This document shows positions 1-8,329 of a stretch of DNA of 64,000 bases, piece after piece. Source of the stretch: Phyllobacterium sp. T1293. GTDB taxonomy: Bacteria; Pseudomonadota; Alphaproteobacteria; Rhizobiales; Rhizobiaceae. The stretch is taken from NCBI RefSeq assembly GCF_020731415.2, contig NZ_CP088273.1:2051001-2115000 (forward strand). Reading direction: 5' to 3'. Numbering within the stretch: the stretch's first letter is position 1; each line of letters opens with the position of its first letter. A program made the translations under genes and the position numbers. Under the pieces are notes generated by a model, which saw only the letters and a program-made list of their open reading frames with translations, did not search any database and had not been told where the DNA came from.

Positions 1-832
1 CTGCTTTTTTCAGCGATGCCTCAAGCTCTTTGCTCTCGACATAGTAGCGGGCAAAGCTGCCGATGAAGGCATCGCCTGCGCCTGTCGTGTCCTTCGGCTT
101 GACTTTGACCGGCTCGATCATGGTCGACTTATCAGATGTAATCAGCCGCGCGCCGCGCGAGCCCAGCGTGACGATAACCGTGCGGATGCCCCGCGAAATC
201 AGCGAATGAGCCGCCTTTTCAATCTGTTCATCCGTTTCGGTGGGCATGCCGGTTAGCAGTGCCAGTTCGCTTTCATTGGGCACCAAAAACGTGACTTTTG
301 CGACTTTTGCAGCATCGAGATCAGGGGCGGCGGGCGCGGGGTTGAGGATGGTTTCAATGCCATGCTTTTCGGCGAAAGCGGCGGTGTAGTAAACCGTCTC
401 CAGCGGCACTTCCAGCTGCATCAGGATCAGATCGCAGCTCTTCAAATCCTCCGCCGCTGCGTCGATATCGGACGGTTTCAGATCGTTGTTTGCGCCCTTG
501 ATGATCAGAATGGAATTCTCGCCCGTCTCATCGACAAAAATTGGTGCGACACCGCTCGATTGACCAGCGACAGTGCCGACATGGCTGATATCAATGCCAT
601 TGCTTTTCAGATTGGCAATCGTGCTCTGGCCGAATACATCGTCGCCGACCTTTGTGACCATCATCACATCAGCGCCCAATCGGGCAGCGGCGACGGCCTG
701 ATTGGCACCCTTGCCGCCGAACCCCATGGCAAATGCCGGTGCTTCCAGTGTTTCGCCGGGCGCTGGCATGCGGATGATCGATGTGACGAGATCGGTCATG
801 TTGCTGCCAACGACTGCAATGCGACGAGCCAT
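1..832 (-). CDS. rbsK: Ribokinase (PfkB family), 3' end beyond window
   Basis: ATP-dependent kinase that phosphorylates ribose or a related sugar in the cytoplasm. The gene starts with ATG at 832 and is still open at base 1, so about 277 residues are visible and only a short C-terminal part is missing. The PfkB signature around residues 36-46 reads GFGGKGANQAV, and the second signature near residue 247 reads DTTGAGDAF, with the catalytic Asp and the anion-hole glycines intact. It is the last visible gene of a minus-strand operon with two permeases, an ATPase and a periplasmic binding protein, so it probably phosphorylates the imported sugar. The exact substrate (ribose, another pentose or an AI-2-like compound) cannot be fixed from sequence. 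PfkB assignment is firm; ribose specificity is inferred. Confidence 0.9.
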   Translation of the reverse strand, partial: MARRIAVVGSNMTDLVTSIIRMPAPGETLEAPAFAMGFGGKGANQAVAAARLGADVMMVTKVGDDVFGQSTIANLKSNGIDISHVGTVAGQSSGVAPIFVDETGENSILIIKGANNDLKPSDIDAAAEDLKSCDLILMQLEVPLETVYYTAAFAEKHGIETILNPAPAAPDLDAAKVAKVTFLVPNESELALLTGMPTETDEQIEKAAHSLISRGIRTVIVTLGSRGARLITSDKSTMIEPVKVKPKDTTGAGDAFIGSFARYYVESKELEASLKKA

Positions 833-904
833 GCTATTTTCCTTGTCTTATTCGTAACGTTCGAAACTGGTCTATATCAATGATTTCGGGAAAGAAACAT
901 GCCC

Positions 905-1900
905 TTACCTGTCGCTGTTTCTGAAGGCATTCAGCGCAATGACCACGAGCAGGAAGCCGCCCCAGATGAAATCAATGAGGTGATTGGAAAAGCGCAGGAT
1001 CTGGAAACCCGAAGAGAGCAGCATCAACGCGATCAGGGCTATGGAAACCCCAAGCACCCTGCCCTTACCGCCAGCCGGATTGGTGCCGCCGAGAACGGCA
1101 ATCAGGATGGCTTGCAACAGGTATGACGCGCCGTAATCGGATTTCGCCGCATTGGTGCGCCCTGACAGGATGACACCGGCGATGGCAGCCAGAAGCCCCG
1201 TCATCATGTAGGAGTAGAAAATCATCCGGTCCTTGCGCAGACCGGCAAAAATTGCCGCGCGCGGATTGGTGCCGATGAGCATGAGGTTGACGCCAAGCGT
1301 GGTGCGCGTCAGCAGGACCGCCACCGCCCCTGCAACCACGACAAACAGGATGAACGGCGTGGCAATGCCAAGGATTTTACCATTGCCGATAAAATTCCAC
1401 GCATCGGGAAAGCCGACAATGGCCGGGCCGCCTGTCAGCACCACGGCAAGGCCGGTGAAGATTTGCCCGGTACCCAGCGTCGCCAGAATGGGCGTGATAC
1501 GCAGCTTGGAGATGAGAAAGCCATTGAGCACCCCGGCGAGCAGGCCGATGCCGAGCGCCATCAGCACGCCAATGCCGGTATAAAGCAGCACCATGCCGGT
1601 CGACTGGCTTGTGCCGACAATCACCGAATGGAAAAAAACACCCGCCAGAATACCGGCAAGATTGGCGATACCGACCACGGAAAGGTCAATGCCGCCTGTC
1701 AGCATGGCAATCATCATGGCAATGGCGAGAATGCCGAGTTCCGGCATGATGTAGGTGATGGATTCAAAATTATAGTAGCGCAGGAATTTGTCCGGGTTGA
1801 GATAGGACATCAGCGCGAAGACGAGCACGGTGATGACGAGCAGTTGCAGGATATTGCGGTCCTGCCCGAGAATGCGTTTGGCGAATGAGCTGTTTTGCAT
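905..1900 (-). CDS. Sugar ABC transporter permease (RbsC/LsrD-like)
   Basis: Inner-membrane permease of the carbohydrate-uptake CUT2 family, 331 residues, with about 8-10 hydrophobic segments. The motif GTNPRAAIFAGL near residue 215 is the cytoplasmic loop that contacts the ATPase in this family. An ATG at 1900, preceded by GAGGGCG, is chosen over an upstream ATG at 1957 that would overlap the preceding permease. It follows that permease by 10 bp and precedes ribokinase, so it is the second half of a heterodimeric channel, as in the Lsr and rhamnose systems. Family is certain; substrate is not. Confidence 0.92.
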   Translation of the reverse strand: MQNSSFAKRILGQDRNILQLLVITVLVFALMSYLNPDKFLRYYNFESITYIMPELGILAIAMMIAMLTGGIDLSVVGIANLAGILAGVFFHSVIVGTSQSTGMVLLYTGIGVLMALGIGLLAGVLNGFLISKLRITPILATLGTGQIFTGLAVVLTGGPAIVGFPDAWNFIGNGKILGIATPFILFVVVAGAVAVLLTRTTLGVNLMLIGTNPRAAIFAGLRKDRMIFYSYMMTGLLAAIAGVILSGRTNAAKSDYGASYLLQAILIAVLGGTNPAGGKGRVLGVSIALIALMLLSSGFQILRFSNHLIDFIWGGFLLVVIALNAFRNSDR

Positions 1901-1910
1901 GATGACGCCC

Positions 1911-2888
1911 TCAAACCAGTTTCTTGCGGTCGCGCCAGGCGGTAATCGCTGTCGCAACGATAATGATCAGGCCAACGACGACGCGTTGCCATGTGGTGTC
2001 GACCTTCATGATGATCAGGCTGTTCTTGACCATGACAAGCATGAACACGCCGAGCAGCGTGCCGATGACACTGCCGCGCCCGCCGAAAATCGAGGCACCG
2101 CCCAGCACCACGGCGGCGATGACATCAAGCTCCAGACCGGCAAAATCGCGCGGGTTGGCAAGCCAGATCATCGAGCCGTGCAACAGACCGGCAAAGCCCG
2201 CCAGCGCCCCGGCAAAACAATAGACAAAGAACAATGTGCGGCGGGTGTTGAAGCCAACACGGCTCGCCGCCTCCGGTGCGCCGCCGAGTGCAAAAATGCT
2301 GCGGCCAGCCATGGTGTAAGTGAGGAAAAGATGGGTGACGAGCGCAAGCCCGAGATAGATCAGGATCATCGCCGTCAGGCCGAAATTTGTGCCGGTGGCG
2401 GAGGTCAGGCTGACCAGATCAGTCTTGGCAAAGGCAATCAATTGCTGGGGCATCTTGTCGATATTGATAACGCTGGTGCCAACAAGTCCGAGCAGCAAGC
2501 CGCGCACCACGCTGCCGGTGCCGAGCGTGACGATCAGCGGGATCATCCTGAAAGTGTGGATGAAAAACGCATTGAACGCGCCAAGGAAAAGGCCAATCAG
2601 CGTTGCGGCTACAAAGGGCAGAAACACACCCTCATAGCCCGTATAGATCATCAACTTGATGGTCAGATACATGGCCGCGGCGGCAAAGGCGGTGAACGAA
2701 ACATCGATGCCGCCTGAGATCATCACCACCAGAACGCCAAGCGCCATGATGCCGATAATGACATTGCTCCGGAGCAGCCCGAACAGATTATCAAGCGACC
2801 AGAAGGCCGGATTGATCAATCCAATGATGATCATGGCGGCAAAAAGAATGCACGCGATGATGAATTCCGATCGACGAAACAGAGTCAT
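1911..2888 (-). CDS. Sugar ABC transporter permease (RbsC/LsrC-like)
   Basis: CUT2-family inner-membrane permease of 325 residues, almost entirely hydrophobic. The conserved GGIDVSFTAF segment near residue 60 and the ALGGAPEAASRVGF loop near residue 220 are typical of RbsC-type permeases. Its ATG overlaps the stop of the ATPase gene by four bases (2885-2888), which suggests translational coupling. It differs clearly from the permease encoded just downstream, so the two should form a heterodimer rather than arise from a recent duplication. The substrate is inferred only from the neighbouring binding protein and ribokinase. Confidence 0.92.
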   Translation of the reverse strand: MTLFRRSEFIIACILFAAMIIIGLINPAFWSLDNLFGLLRSNVIIGIMALGVLVVMISGGIDVSFTAFAAAAMYLTIKLMIYTGYEGVFLPFVAATLIGLFLGAFNAFFIHTFRMIPLIVTLGTGSVVRGLLLGLVGTSVINIDKMPQQLIAFAKTDLVSLTSATGTNFGLTAMILIYLGLALVTHLFLTYTMAGRSIFALGGAPEAASRVGFNTRRTLFFVYCFAGALAGFAGLLHGSMIWLANPRDFAGLELDVIAAVVLGGASIFGGRGSVIGTLLGVFMLVMVKNSLIIMKVDTTWQRVVVGLIIIVATAITAWRDRKKLV

Positions 2889-4384
2889 TTCAAGGCCTTC
2901 AGGCGGTCGTTTAAAGCGTCTTCATTCAAAACATCAGGTCCGATTTCATCAACGAAACGGCCGCGATGCATGACAATCACGCGGTTGCAGTTCTGCACCA
3001 GCTCCGGCACATCGTCGGAAATCATCAGCACGGCAAGGCCGTTCTCGGTGGCAAGCTCGCGGATCTTGCGATGGATCTGCGCCTTGGAACCAACGTCGAC
3101 ACCGACAGTCGGGCCGTTGAGGATGAGGATGCGCGCGCCGGTCAGAAGCCAGCGCGCCAGCACCACGCGCTGCTGGTTGCCACCGGAGAGATGGTTCACG
3201 GGCGTTGCGGGTCCGGGCGCGGCGATCTGCATCGCACCGAACATGGAGGTGGTTGCCTCGGCGGTCTTCTTGCGGTCGATGAACAGGCCGCGCACAAATT
3301 TGTCGAAGGAGGTCGCCAGCATGTTGCGTTCGATCGACTGGGTGAGGAACAGCCCCTCGGTCAACCGGTCCTCGGGCACATAGGCAAGCCCGCTCGCAAT
3401 GGCTTCCTGAACCGTCTTCGGATGGACGCTGTCGCCATCGATTTTGACCGTGCCGGTGAATTTGGAATTCATGCCGAACAGCGCCAGCGCCAGTTCCGTG
3501 CGGCCCGAACCGATGAGCCCGGAAAGGCCGACAATTTCGCCCGCATGCAGGGTCAGATTGATATCCTCAAGACTGCCCGCAATGCTCAGATTACGCACGT
3601 CAAGACGCGGTAGGTTGTCGCCCTTGGGCTGCTGCCAGCGATAGGCCTGATCGGTCAGATCATGCCCGGTCATGGCGCGGGTAATCGCCGGTTCATCGAA
3701 ATCGCTGATCGGGCCTTCGGCGACCTTCTTGCCATTGCGCAGGACCGTCAGGCGTTCGCTGATCTCAAGCATTTCGCGCATCTTGTGGCTGACGAAGAGC
3801 ACGGCAATGCCCTGCGCCTGAATATCGCGCACAATGCTGAACAGCGCATCCACCTCATGACGGGTCAGTGCCGTTGTCGGCTCATCCATGATGATCAGCC
3901 GCGCATCGGCCATGACAGCGCGGGCGATGGCGACAATCTGCTTGCCTGATGTGGGGAGTGTCTCGACATCGGCGTCAAGGTCCATCGTCACGCCAAGCCG
4001 TGCCAGCGCTTTTTCGGCAAGTTCGCGCACCCGGCGCCAGTTGACGGCGCGCCTGCCCTCCAGAAGCAATGTGTTCAGCGCCAGATTTTCCGCAACGGTC
4101 AGATTTCCGAACAGGGAAAAATCCTGATAGATGACCTGAATGCCATGCTGCACCGACTGGGCTGGCGTCATGCCGGAAACCGGCTTGCCATCGATCAGGA
4201 TTTCACCATCGGTCGGCTGATACACGCCCGCCATGATCTTGATGATTGTCGATTTGCCAGAGCCGTTTTCACCGGCCAGACAGTGAATTTCACCCGGCTT
4301 GATCGACAGCGACACAGCATCCAGCGCCACAAGGCCACCAAAGCGCTTGCCGATGTTTTTTAGTTCCAGAAGGTGTTCACTCAT
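2885..4384 (-). CDS. Sugar ABC transporter ATP-binding protein, duplicated NBD
   Basis: Cytoplasmic ATPase of a CUT2 sugar importer, 499 residues with two fused nucleotide-binding domains. The first domain has Walker A GENGSGKST (38-46), a shortened signature TSGKQ and Walker B IIMDEPTTAL. The second has the RbsA-type variant GLIGSGRTE in place of Walker A, an intact LSGGNQQRVVLARW signature, but LILNGPTVGVDVG where LILDEPTRGVDVG is usual, so both Walker B acidic residues are replaced. The start at 4384 is chosen because GAGAG lies six bases upstream; ATGs at 4387 and 4414 are alternatives. It lies between the binding-protein gene and the permeases. Family is certain; whether the second site is inactive is inference. 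Confidence 0.93.
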   Translation of the reverse strand: MSEHLLELKNIGKRFGGLVALDAVSLSIKPGEIHCLAGENGSGKSTIIKIMAGVYQPTDGEILIDGKPVSGMTPAQSVQHGIQVIYQDFSLFGNLTVAENLALNTLLLEGRRAVNWRRVRELAEKALARLGVTMDLDADVETLPTSGKQIVAIARAVMADARLIIMDEPTTALTRHEVDALFSIVRDIQAQGIAVLFVSHKMREMLEISERLTVLRNGKKVAEGPISDFDEPAITRAMTGHDLTDQAYRWQQPKGDNLPRLDVRNLSIAGSLEDINLTLHAGEIVGLSGLIGSGRTELALALFGMNSKFTGTVKIDGDSVHPKTVQEAIASGLAYVPEDRLTEGLFLTQSIERNMLATSFDKFVRGLFIDRKKTAEATTSMFGAMQIAAPGPATPVNHLSGGNQQRVVLARWLLTGARILILNGPTVGVDVGSKAQIHRKIRELATENGLAVLMISDDVPELVQNCNRVIVMHRGRFVDEIGPDVLNEDALNDRLKALK

Positions 4385-4453
4385 CATTTGCTCTCGAACG
4401 TCACTGGCCGACATCTATCTCTTGGCTGGAGCCGAAGGCGGATGTGCCAAGCT

Positions 4454-4595
4454 CCCACCCTCCCCCTTGTGGGGAGGGTCGCTGCGCAGCGGCGGGGTGG
4501 GATCTAACCGAAAAACCAGCCCGGCGTTTCACTCCACAGCCCCCACCCCGGACCTTCGGTCCGACCCTCCCCACAAGGGGGAGGGTAAGGGGGTG
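4454..4595. repeat. Family R4 long inverted repeat (copy 1)
   Basis: An imperfect palindrome of about 140 bp separates the binding-protein gene from the ATPase gene. The outer arms are CACCCTCCCCCTTGTGGGGA and its complement; inside are shorter hairpins around CTGCGCAG and GGACCTTCGGTCC. A related copy is at 42106-42247. In the transcript it would fold into strong hairpins and could make the binding protein more abundant than the downstream subunits, an effect known for other intercistronic repeats but only inferred here. Confidence 0.85.
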
Positions 4596-4604
4596 CTAAA
4601 ATTA

Positions 4605-5648
4605 TCAGAAGTTGTAATCGCCCATATTGGCCGAGGTCACACCGACCCAGCCTGCGCCATAGAGCAGGTTTGGCTTGGAGGCATCAGGAACCAGCAGGCT
4701 GTTATAGCCGGGCAGACCCAGATCAAGACCGGCCTTGATCTCGCCGGTCTTTTTTTCCAGCGCCATCACGGCAAGTTCGTTCATGGCATAACCAGCAACA
4801 GCGGGGTCCCAGAACTGGATGTACTGGATATCGCCATTCTTCAGGTACTGACCGGCAACGGAAACAAGACCGGTTCCAGCAAAGAAAACCTTGCCCTTCA
4901 GGCCGCCTTCCGCAATCAGACGCCCAGCACCGGCTGATGTCGGCATGGGTGCGCCGAGAATGCCTTTGACATCAGGATAGGTCGTCATGGCTTCCTTCAG
5001 CTTGGTATAGTCCTGATTGGCGTCGTCATAGGTTTCCAGACGTTCGGTTGCCAGTGACATTTCAGGGAAATTCTTCTTCTGGTATTCGATGGCACCATCG
5101 ATCCAGTCCATTTGAGATTTCGAGGTCAGGCTGCCGACAGTGGCGAGGTATTTGCCCTTGCCGCCCATGTCCTTGGCCAGAACTTCCATCAGCTTGGCGC
5201 CATAGGCCTTGTTGTCGAAGGCTTCCAGCTCATAATCCACATTGACGATGTTGGAAGCTTCATGGGCGATAACAACGATACCGCGATCCCGCGCTTTTTT
5301 CAGAACCGGCTCAACCGCTTCCACCGAGAATGGCACGATGCAGATGGCATCAACGCCCTGCGCAATGAGATTTTCAACAATCTGCACCTGCGCGGCGGCG
5401 TCCGCCTGGCTGGGGCCGACCATCCATACATCTGCGCCGGTTTCAGACTTGAATTGCTCAACGCCGGTGCGCATGCGGTCAAACCAGGCGATACCATCCA
5501 CCTTCACCACAGTGGCAATAGTGTATTTCTTGCCGCTGGCGGAGGTGACATATTCCTTCTTCACCTTGGATGTATCGACGGCGCTGTCGGCCATAGCCGG
5601 TGCGGCCAATGCCGCGATAATGGCGAGTGATGCGAGCAGTTTCTTCAC
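4605..5648 (-). CDS. Periplasmic sugar/AI-2-like substrate-binding protein
   Basis: Secreted binding protein, 347 residues, with a signal peptide ending near APAMA-D (residue 20). It has the two-lobed fold of the periplasmic binding protein type 1 family; the segments QVQIVENLIAQGVDAICIVP and QMDWIDGAIEYQKKNFP resemble LsrB and RhaS more than RbsB. The C-terminus, NMGDYNF, also resembles LsrB. It is the first gene of the operon, directly behind a promoter with a LacI-type operator. The ligand could be AI-2, rhamnose, or a pentose given the linked ribokinase; the sequence does not decide. Confidence 0.9.
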   Translation of the reverse strand: MKKLLASLAIIAALAAPAMADSAVDTSKVKKEYVTSASGKKYTIATVVKVDGIAWFDRMRTGVEQFKSETGADVWMVGPSQADAAAQVQIVENLIAQGVDAICIVPFSVEAVEPVLKKARDRGIVVIAHEASNIVNVDYELEAFDNKAYGAKLMEVLAKDMGGKGKYLATVGSLTSKSQMDWIDGAIEYQKKNFPEMSLATERLETYDDANQDYTKLKEAMTTYPDVKGILGAPMPTSAGAGRLIAEGGLKGKVFFAGTGLVSVAGQYLKNGDIQYIQFWDPAVAGYAMNELAVMALEKKTGEIKAGLDLGLPGYNSLLVPDASKPNLLYGAGWVGVTSANMGDYNF

Positions 5649-5864
5649 AGGTTAATCCTCCCTTGGTTTTGCCCAGTCATTTTCAGGATTGTGCCCCTGA
5701 AATTCTTCTCAAATTGCGGAAAAAGCGGTTGGCGCGACGATTTGCATCAAAACCGGCTCGCCCATGATGGATGCCGTTATGTGACGCCAAAACTTGACCA
5801 ATCCATTTGCTCGCCGGTTCTCCCAAACCGCTGCAAAAGTGCTTCTCCCTGCGATTCATGCTCG

Positions 5865-5878
5865 ATGAAACGTTTCAT
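5865..5878. promoter_or_regulatory. LacI-type operator palindrome
   Basis: ATGAAACGTTTCAT is a perfect 14-bp palindrome with the central CG typical of LacI/GalR-family operators. It lies just downstream of the predicted -10 of the binding-protein promoter, where a bound repressor would block initiation. No LacI-family gene is visible in the window; it may lie beyond base 1. Confidence 0.75.
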
Positions 5879-5880
5879 TT

Positions 5881-5909
5881 AACATTTCGGATCATATGGG
5901 ACTTGTCAA
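5881..5909 (-). promoter_or_regulatory. Predicted sigma-70 promoter of the sugar ABC operon
   Basis: On the minus strand TTGACA (5904-5909) is followed, after 17 bases, by AATGTT (5881-5886). The -35 is a perfect match and the -10 is weak. Transcription would begin near 5874, inside the operator palindrome. This is prediction from sequence only. Confidence 0.5.
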
Positions 5910-5928
5910 TACGCCTCGGCGTGTATTG
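5907..5928. promoter_or_regulatory. Inverted repeat overlapping the -35 region
   Basis: Arms CAATAC and GTATTG flank a GC-rich centre and overlap the -35 of the sugar operon promoter. It lies between two divergent genes and could bind a regulator of either. The rest of 5649-6078 is AT-rich and shows no other feature. Confidence 0.35.
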
Positions 5929-6078
5929 AACAAATGTTTATTGGAATATTGATTTGTTGCTAAATTTTGCCAGGTGATTGGCAAAAAACTATCGGTCGCC
6001 ACGGGAATATTGTCAGGCGCATTGATCCGCGAGGATACCTCTTGGTATGAGTGACTTTCAGAAATGAGGTTTCATACG

Positions 6079-7017
6079 ATGGTAAAGGGCAAGGTGCTCG
6101 TAACAGGCGCTTCCGGGTTCATAGGACAGGAGCTTGTGCCTTACCTCAAGGCCGCCGGTTATCAGGTGACAGGCGCGTCGCGTGCGGCGGGCAATCGGAC
6201 GACCCAACCTGTCGATGTGGTACACCTGCCCTCGCCCGACGCGCCAAACGAAGCGTTCGAACAGGTTCTTGCAGGTTATGACCATGTGGTGCATCTGGCG
6301 GCAATTGCCCATACGCACCTGCCCGATGCCGCAAAGCTTTATCACGATGTCAATTGCCTGCTTGCGGCCAAACTGGCGCGCGCGGCTGATAAAACCCTAT
6401 CAGGGAAGTTCGTGTTCCTGTCTTCGATCCGGGCACAGTCAGGCCCAACGCAAGACGGGACCGTCACCGAGTTGTCGCCTCCACAGCCAACCGATGATTA
6501 TGGCCGGGCAAAGCTTGCCGCCGAGGCTGAGATAGGCAAGGCCTTGCCAAGGCGCAATTTCACCATCCTGCGACCGGTTCTCGTCTATGGCCCCGGTGTG
6601 AAGGGCAATATGGCTGTACTGATCAAACTGGCGGCGCTGAAAATTCCGCTGCCGCTCAAATCGCTGGCGGGACAACGTTCCGTGCTTGACCGCTCCGCCC
6701 TTTGCCGTGCCATTCTGCACAGCCTGCAAAGCACGAATACCGATGGCGGTATCTATATCGTCGCGGACAGGGAACCGATGACAGCGGCGGGGATTGTCAG
6801 CGCCATCCGGCGCGGTATGGGACGCGATGCGGGTCTGTTCACCCTGCCCGCCCCGCTTTTGCATCTCGCCGCGTTGATAACCGGCCAGAACCAGCGCTGG
6901 CAGACACTCAACGGCAATCTTGTGGCGCGTGCTGCATTGCTGGAATCAGCCGGCTGGGAGCCAACCGATGATTCCGCATCGCGGATTCAGCAATCGGTTT
7001 TGTCCAAAGCAATATAA
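6079..7017 (+). CDS. NAD-dependent epimerase/dehydratase, probable NDP-4-keto-sugar reductase
   Basis: Short-chain dehydrogenase/reductase of the extended type, 312 residues. A Rossmann motif VTGASGFIG lies at the N-terminus and the catalytic pair is seen in DDYGRAKLAAE (YxxxK), with an upstream SSI for the catalytic serine. Together with the WbpL-type transferase and WbpM-type dehydratase in the same block it resembles WbpV of Pseudomonas and WreQ of Rhizobium, which reduce UDP-4-keto-6-deoxy-GlcNAc to UDP-QuiNAc; that function is inferred from context. The start at 6079 has TGAGG nine bases upstream; ATG at 6064 would add five residues. It runs opposite to the sugar ABC operon. Confidence 0.85.
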   Translation: MVKGKVLVTGASGFIGQELVPYLKAAGYQVTGASRAAGNRTTQPVDVVHLPSPDAPNEAFEQVLAGYDHVVHLAAIAHTHLPDAAKLYHDVNCLLAAKLARAADKTLSGKFVFLSSIRAQSGPTQDGTVTELSPPQPTDDYGRAKLAAEAEIGKALPRRNFTILRPVLVYGPGVKGNMAVLIKLAALKIPLPLKSLAGQRSVLDRSALCRAILHSLQSTNTDGGIYIVADREPMTAAGIVSAIRRGMGRDAGLFTLPAPLLHLAALITGQNQRWQTLNGNLVARAALLESAGWEPTDDSASRIQQSVLSKAI

Positions 7018-7078
7018 CCGAACAGGGCCATGTTCGGTATATACCAACAGAATCAATAATTTAGGTGATTTCTTGTGG

Positions 7079-7153
7079 TGGCTGGGGCGCCTGGATTCGA
7101 ACCAGGGGATGGCGGTACCAAAAACCGCTGCCTTACCACTTGGCTACGCCCCA
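7079..7153 (-). tRNA. tRNA-Gln (TTG)
   Basis: A full cloverleaf on the minus strand: acceptor stem TGGGGCG/CGCCCCA, anticodon stem GCGGT/ACCGC with loop TTTTGGT giving anticodon TTG, T arm with GGTTCGAATCC, and an encoded CCA at 7079-7081. It is 75 bases long. It sits between two polysaccharide genes and faces the opposite way. Confidence 0.95.
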
Positions 7154-7327
7154 AAATGCCGATGCAGGTGTGTTCCACCGCATGACAGCGCGGCCTTATA
7201 ACCTCTGGTTCCGGCTTGCGCAACGTGAATGATTGGCCAGTTTGTCGCTCTTCACAATTGTTTCGGCATTATTTTCATGACAAGGGTGGATCATTCGACA
7301 GCTTTGTAAATTGAGGACGACATTTTC

Positions 7328-8329
7328 TTGCCTCTCATTCTCTCCCTAGTCCTTGCCGCAGCGGTTGCCAGCGCCGTGCTTCTCGGCATTCTCTTCAAAT
7401 TATTGCCCAGTCATTTCCTCGCCGCAGGAATCAATGAGCGCTCCAATCATACGCAGCCCGCGCGCCAGCTTGGCGGCCTTGCCATTGTGCCCGTGGTTGT
7501 GGTGCTGCTCTGGATATTTGGCGCGCAGATTGGCCTCGACCAGCGATTTCTCGTGACCGCATCCATCGGCGCGCTCATCCTCTGGATCACGGGTATGCTT
7601 GATGATCGCCGTCACCTACCGGAGAGCATCAGGATCGCCACGCAGCTGATTGCCTCCTGCCTTTGCATTTATGGCCTCGGTCCCGATTTTCGCCTCCTGC
7701 CGGATTTTCTGCCTGAGATTATCGAGAAAGGCCTGCTCGTTCTCGCACTCGTCTACTTCATCAACCTGACCAACTTCATGGACGGGCTCGACATGATGAT
7801 GGTTTCAGGGATGGGCATCCCCCTCGCCTTTCTGGCCGGGTTTGCAGCTTTCGGATTGGCTGGTATGGCCTCGGGAAGCATAGCGGCGGCCATCGCCGGA
7901 GGACTTCTCGGCTTTGCGCTGTTCAACCGGCCCAAGGCTACGGTGTTTCTGGGCGATTCCGGCAGTCTGCCGCTCGGGCTTCTCTGCGGCCTCGCCTTCT
8001 TCATGGTCGCCCGCGACATGCGCATTGCAACCGGGTTCATTCTACCCCTGTTCTTCATCGCTGACGCCACGACAACGCTGATCAAGCGGCTTCTGGAAGG
8101 CGATAATATTTTCGCCGCCCACTCAAAACACGCCTATCAGGTGGCCAAACGATCCGACTGGAGCGTCTGGCAGGTGATCCTGACCGTAGCCGCCCTGAAT
8201 ATCGTTCTTGGCATCTGCGCGCTCGCAGCGGGTTCGACCAATATTCCGATGCGTGTAATCGGTATTGCGGTTGCGGTTGTCAGCGTCACGGCTGTGCTGT
8301 TGCGCTTTCGCAAACGGAAATCCAGATAA
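7328..8329 (+). CDS. Polyprenyl-phosphate sugar-1-P transferase (WecA/WbpL/WreU family)
   Basis: Integral membrane enzyme that starts an O-antigen or other glycan by transferring a HexNAc-1-phosphate from UDP-sugar to undecaprenyl phosphate. The 333-residue protein has about ten membrane segments and the family motifs LDDRRHLP (D92, D93), NLTNFMDGLD (146-155), FLGDSGSLPLG and HSKHAYQ near the C-terminus. Translation appears to start at TTG (7328) with GAGGA ten bases upstream. Neighbours suggest the substrate is UDP-QuiNAc or UDP-GlcNAc; the closest functional analogues would be WbpL, WreU or Brucella WbkF. It ends one base before the convergent glycosyltransferase ends, leaving no intergenic base. 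Confidence 0.92.
   Translation: MPLILSLVLAAAVASAVLLGILFKLLPSHFLAAGINERSNHTQPARQLGGLAIVPVVVVLLWIFGAQIGLDQRFLVTASIGALILWITGMLDDRRHLPESIRIATQLIASCLCIYGLGPDFRLLPDFLPEIIEKGLLVLALVYFINLTNFMDGLDMMMVSGMGIPLAFLAGFAAFGLAGMASGSIAAAIAGGLLGFALFNRPKATVFLGDSGSLPLGLLCGLAFFMVARDMRIATGFILPLFFIADATTTLIKRLLEGDNIFAAHSKHAYQVAKRSDWSVWQVILTVAALNIVLGICALAAGSTNIPMRVIGIAVAVVSVTAVLLRFRKRKSR

Noticed and set aside
362..883. Plus-strand open frame of 173 codons
   Set aside because: It lies antisense to ribokinase, whose motifs are unmistakable; the plus-strand product has no family resemblance. Many such shadows occur because GC-rich genes leave long open frames on the other strand.
1830..2717. Plus-strand open frame of 295 codons over the permease genes
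   Set aside because: Its product is full of His, Asp, Gln and Arg without hydrophobic core, as expected for the complement of a membrane-protein gene. The permeases on the minus strand are clear.
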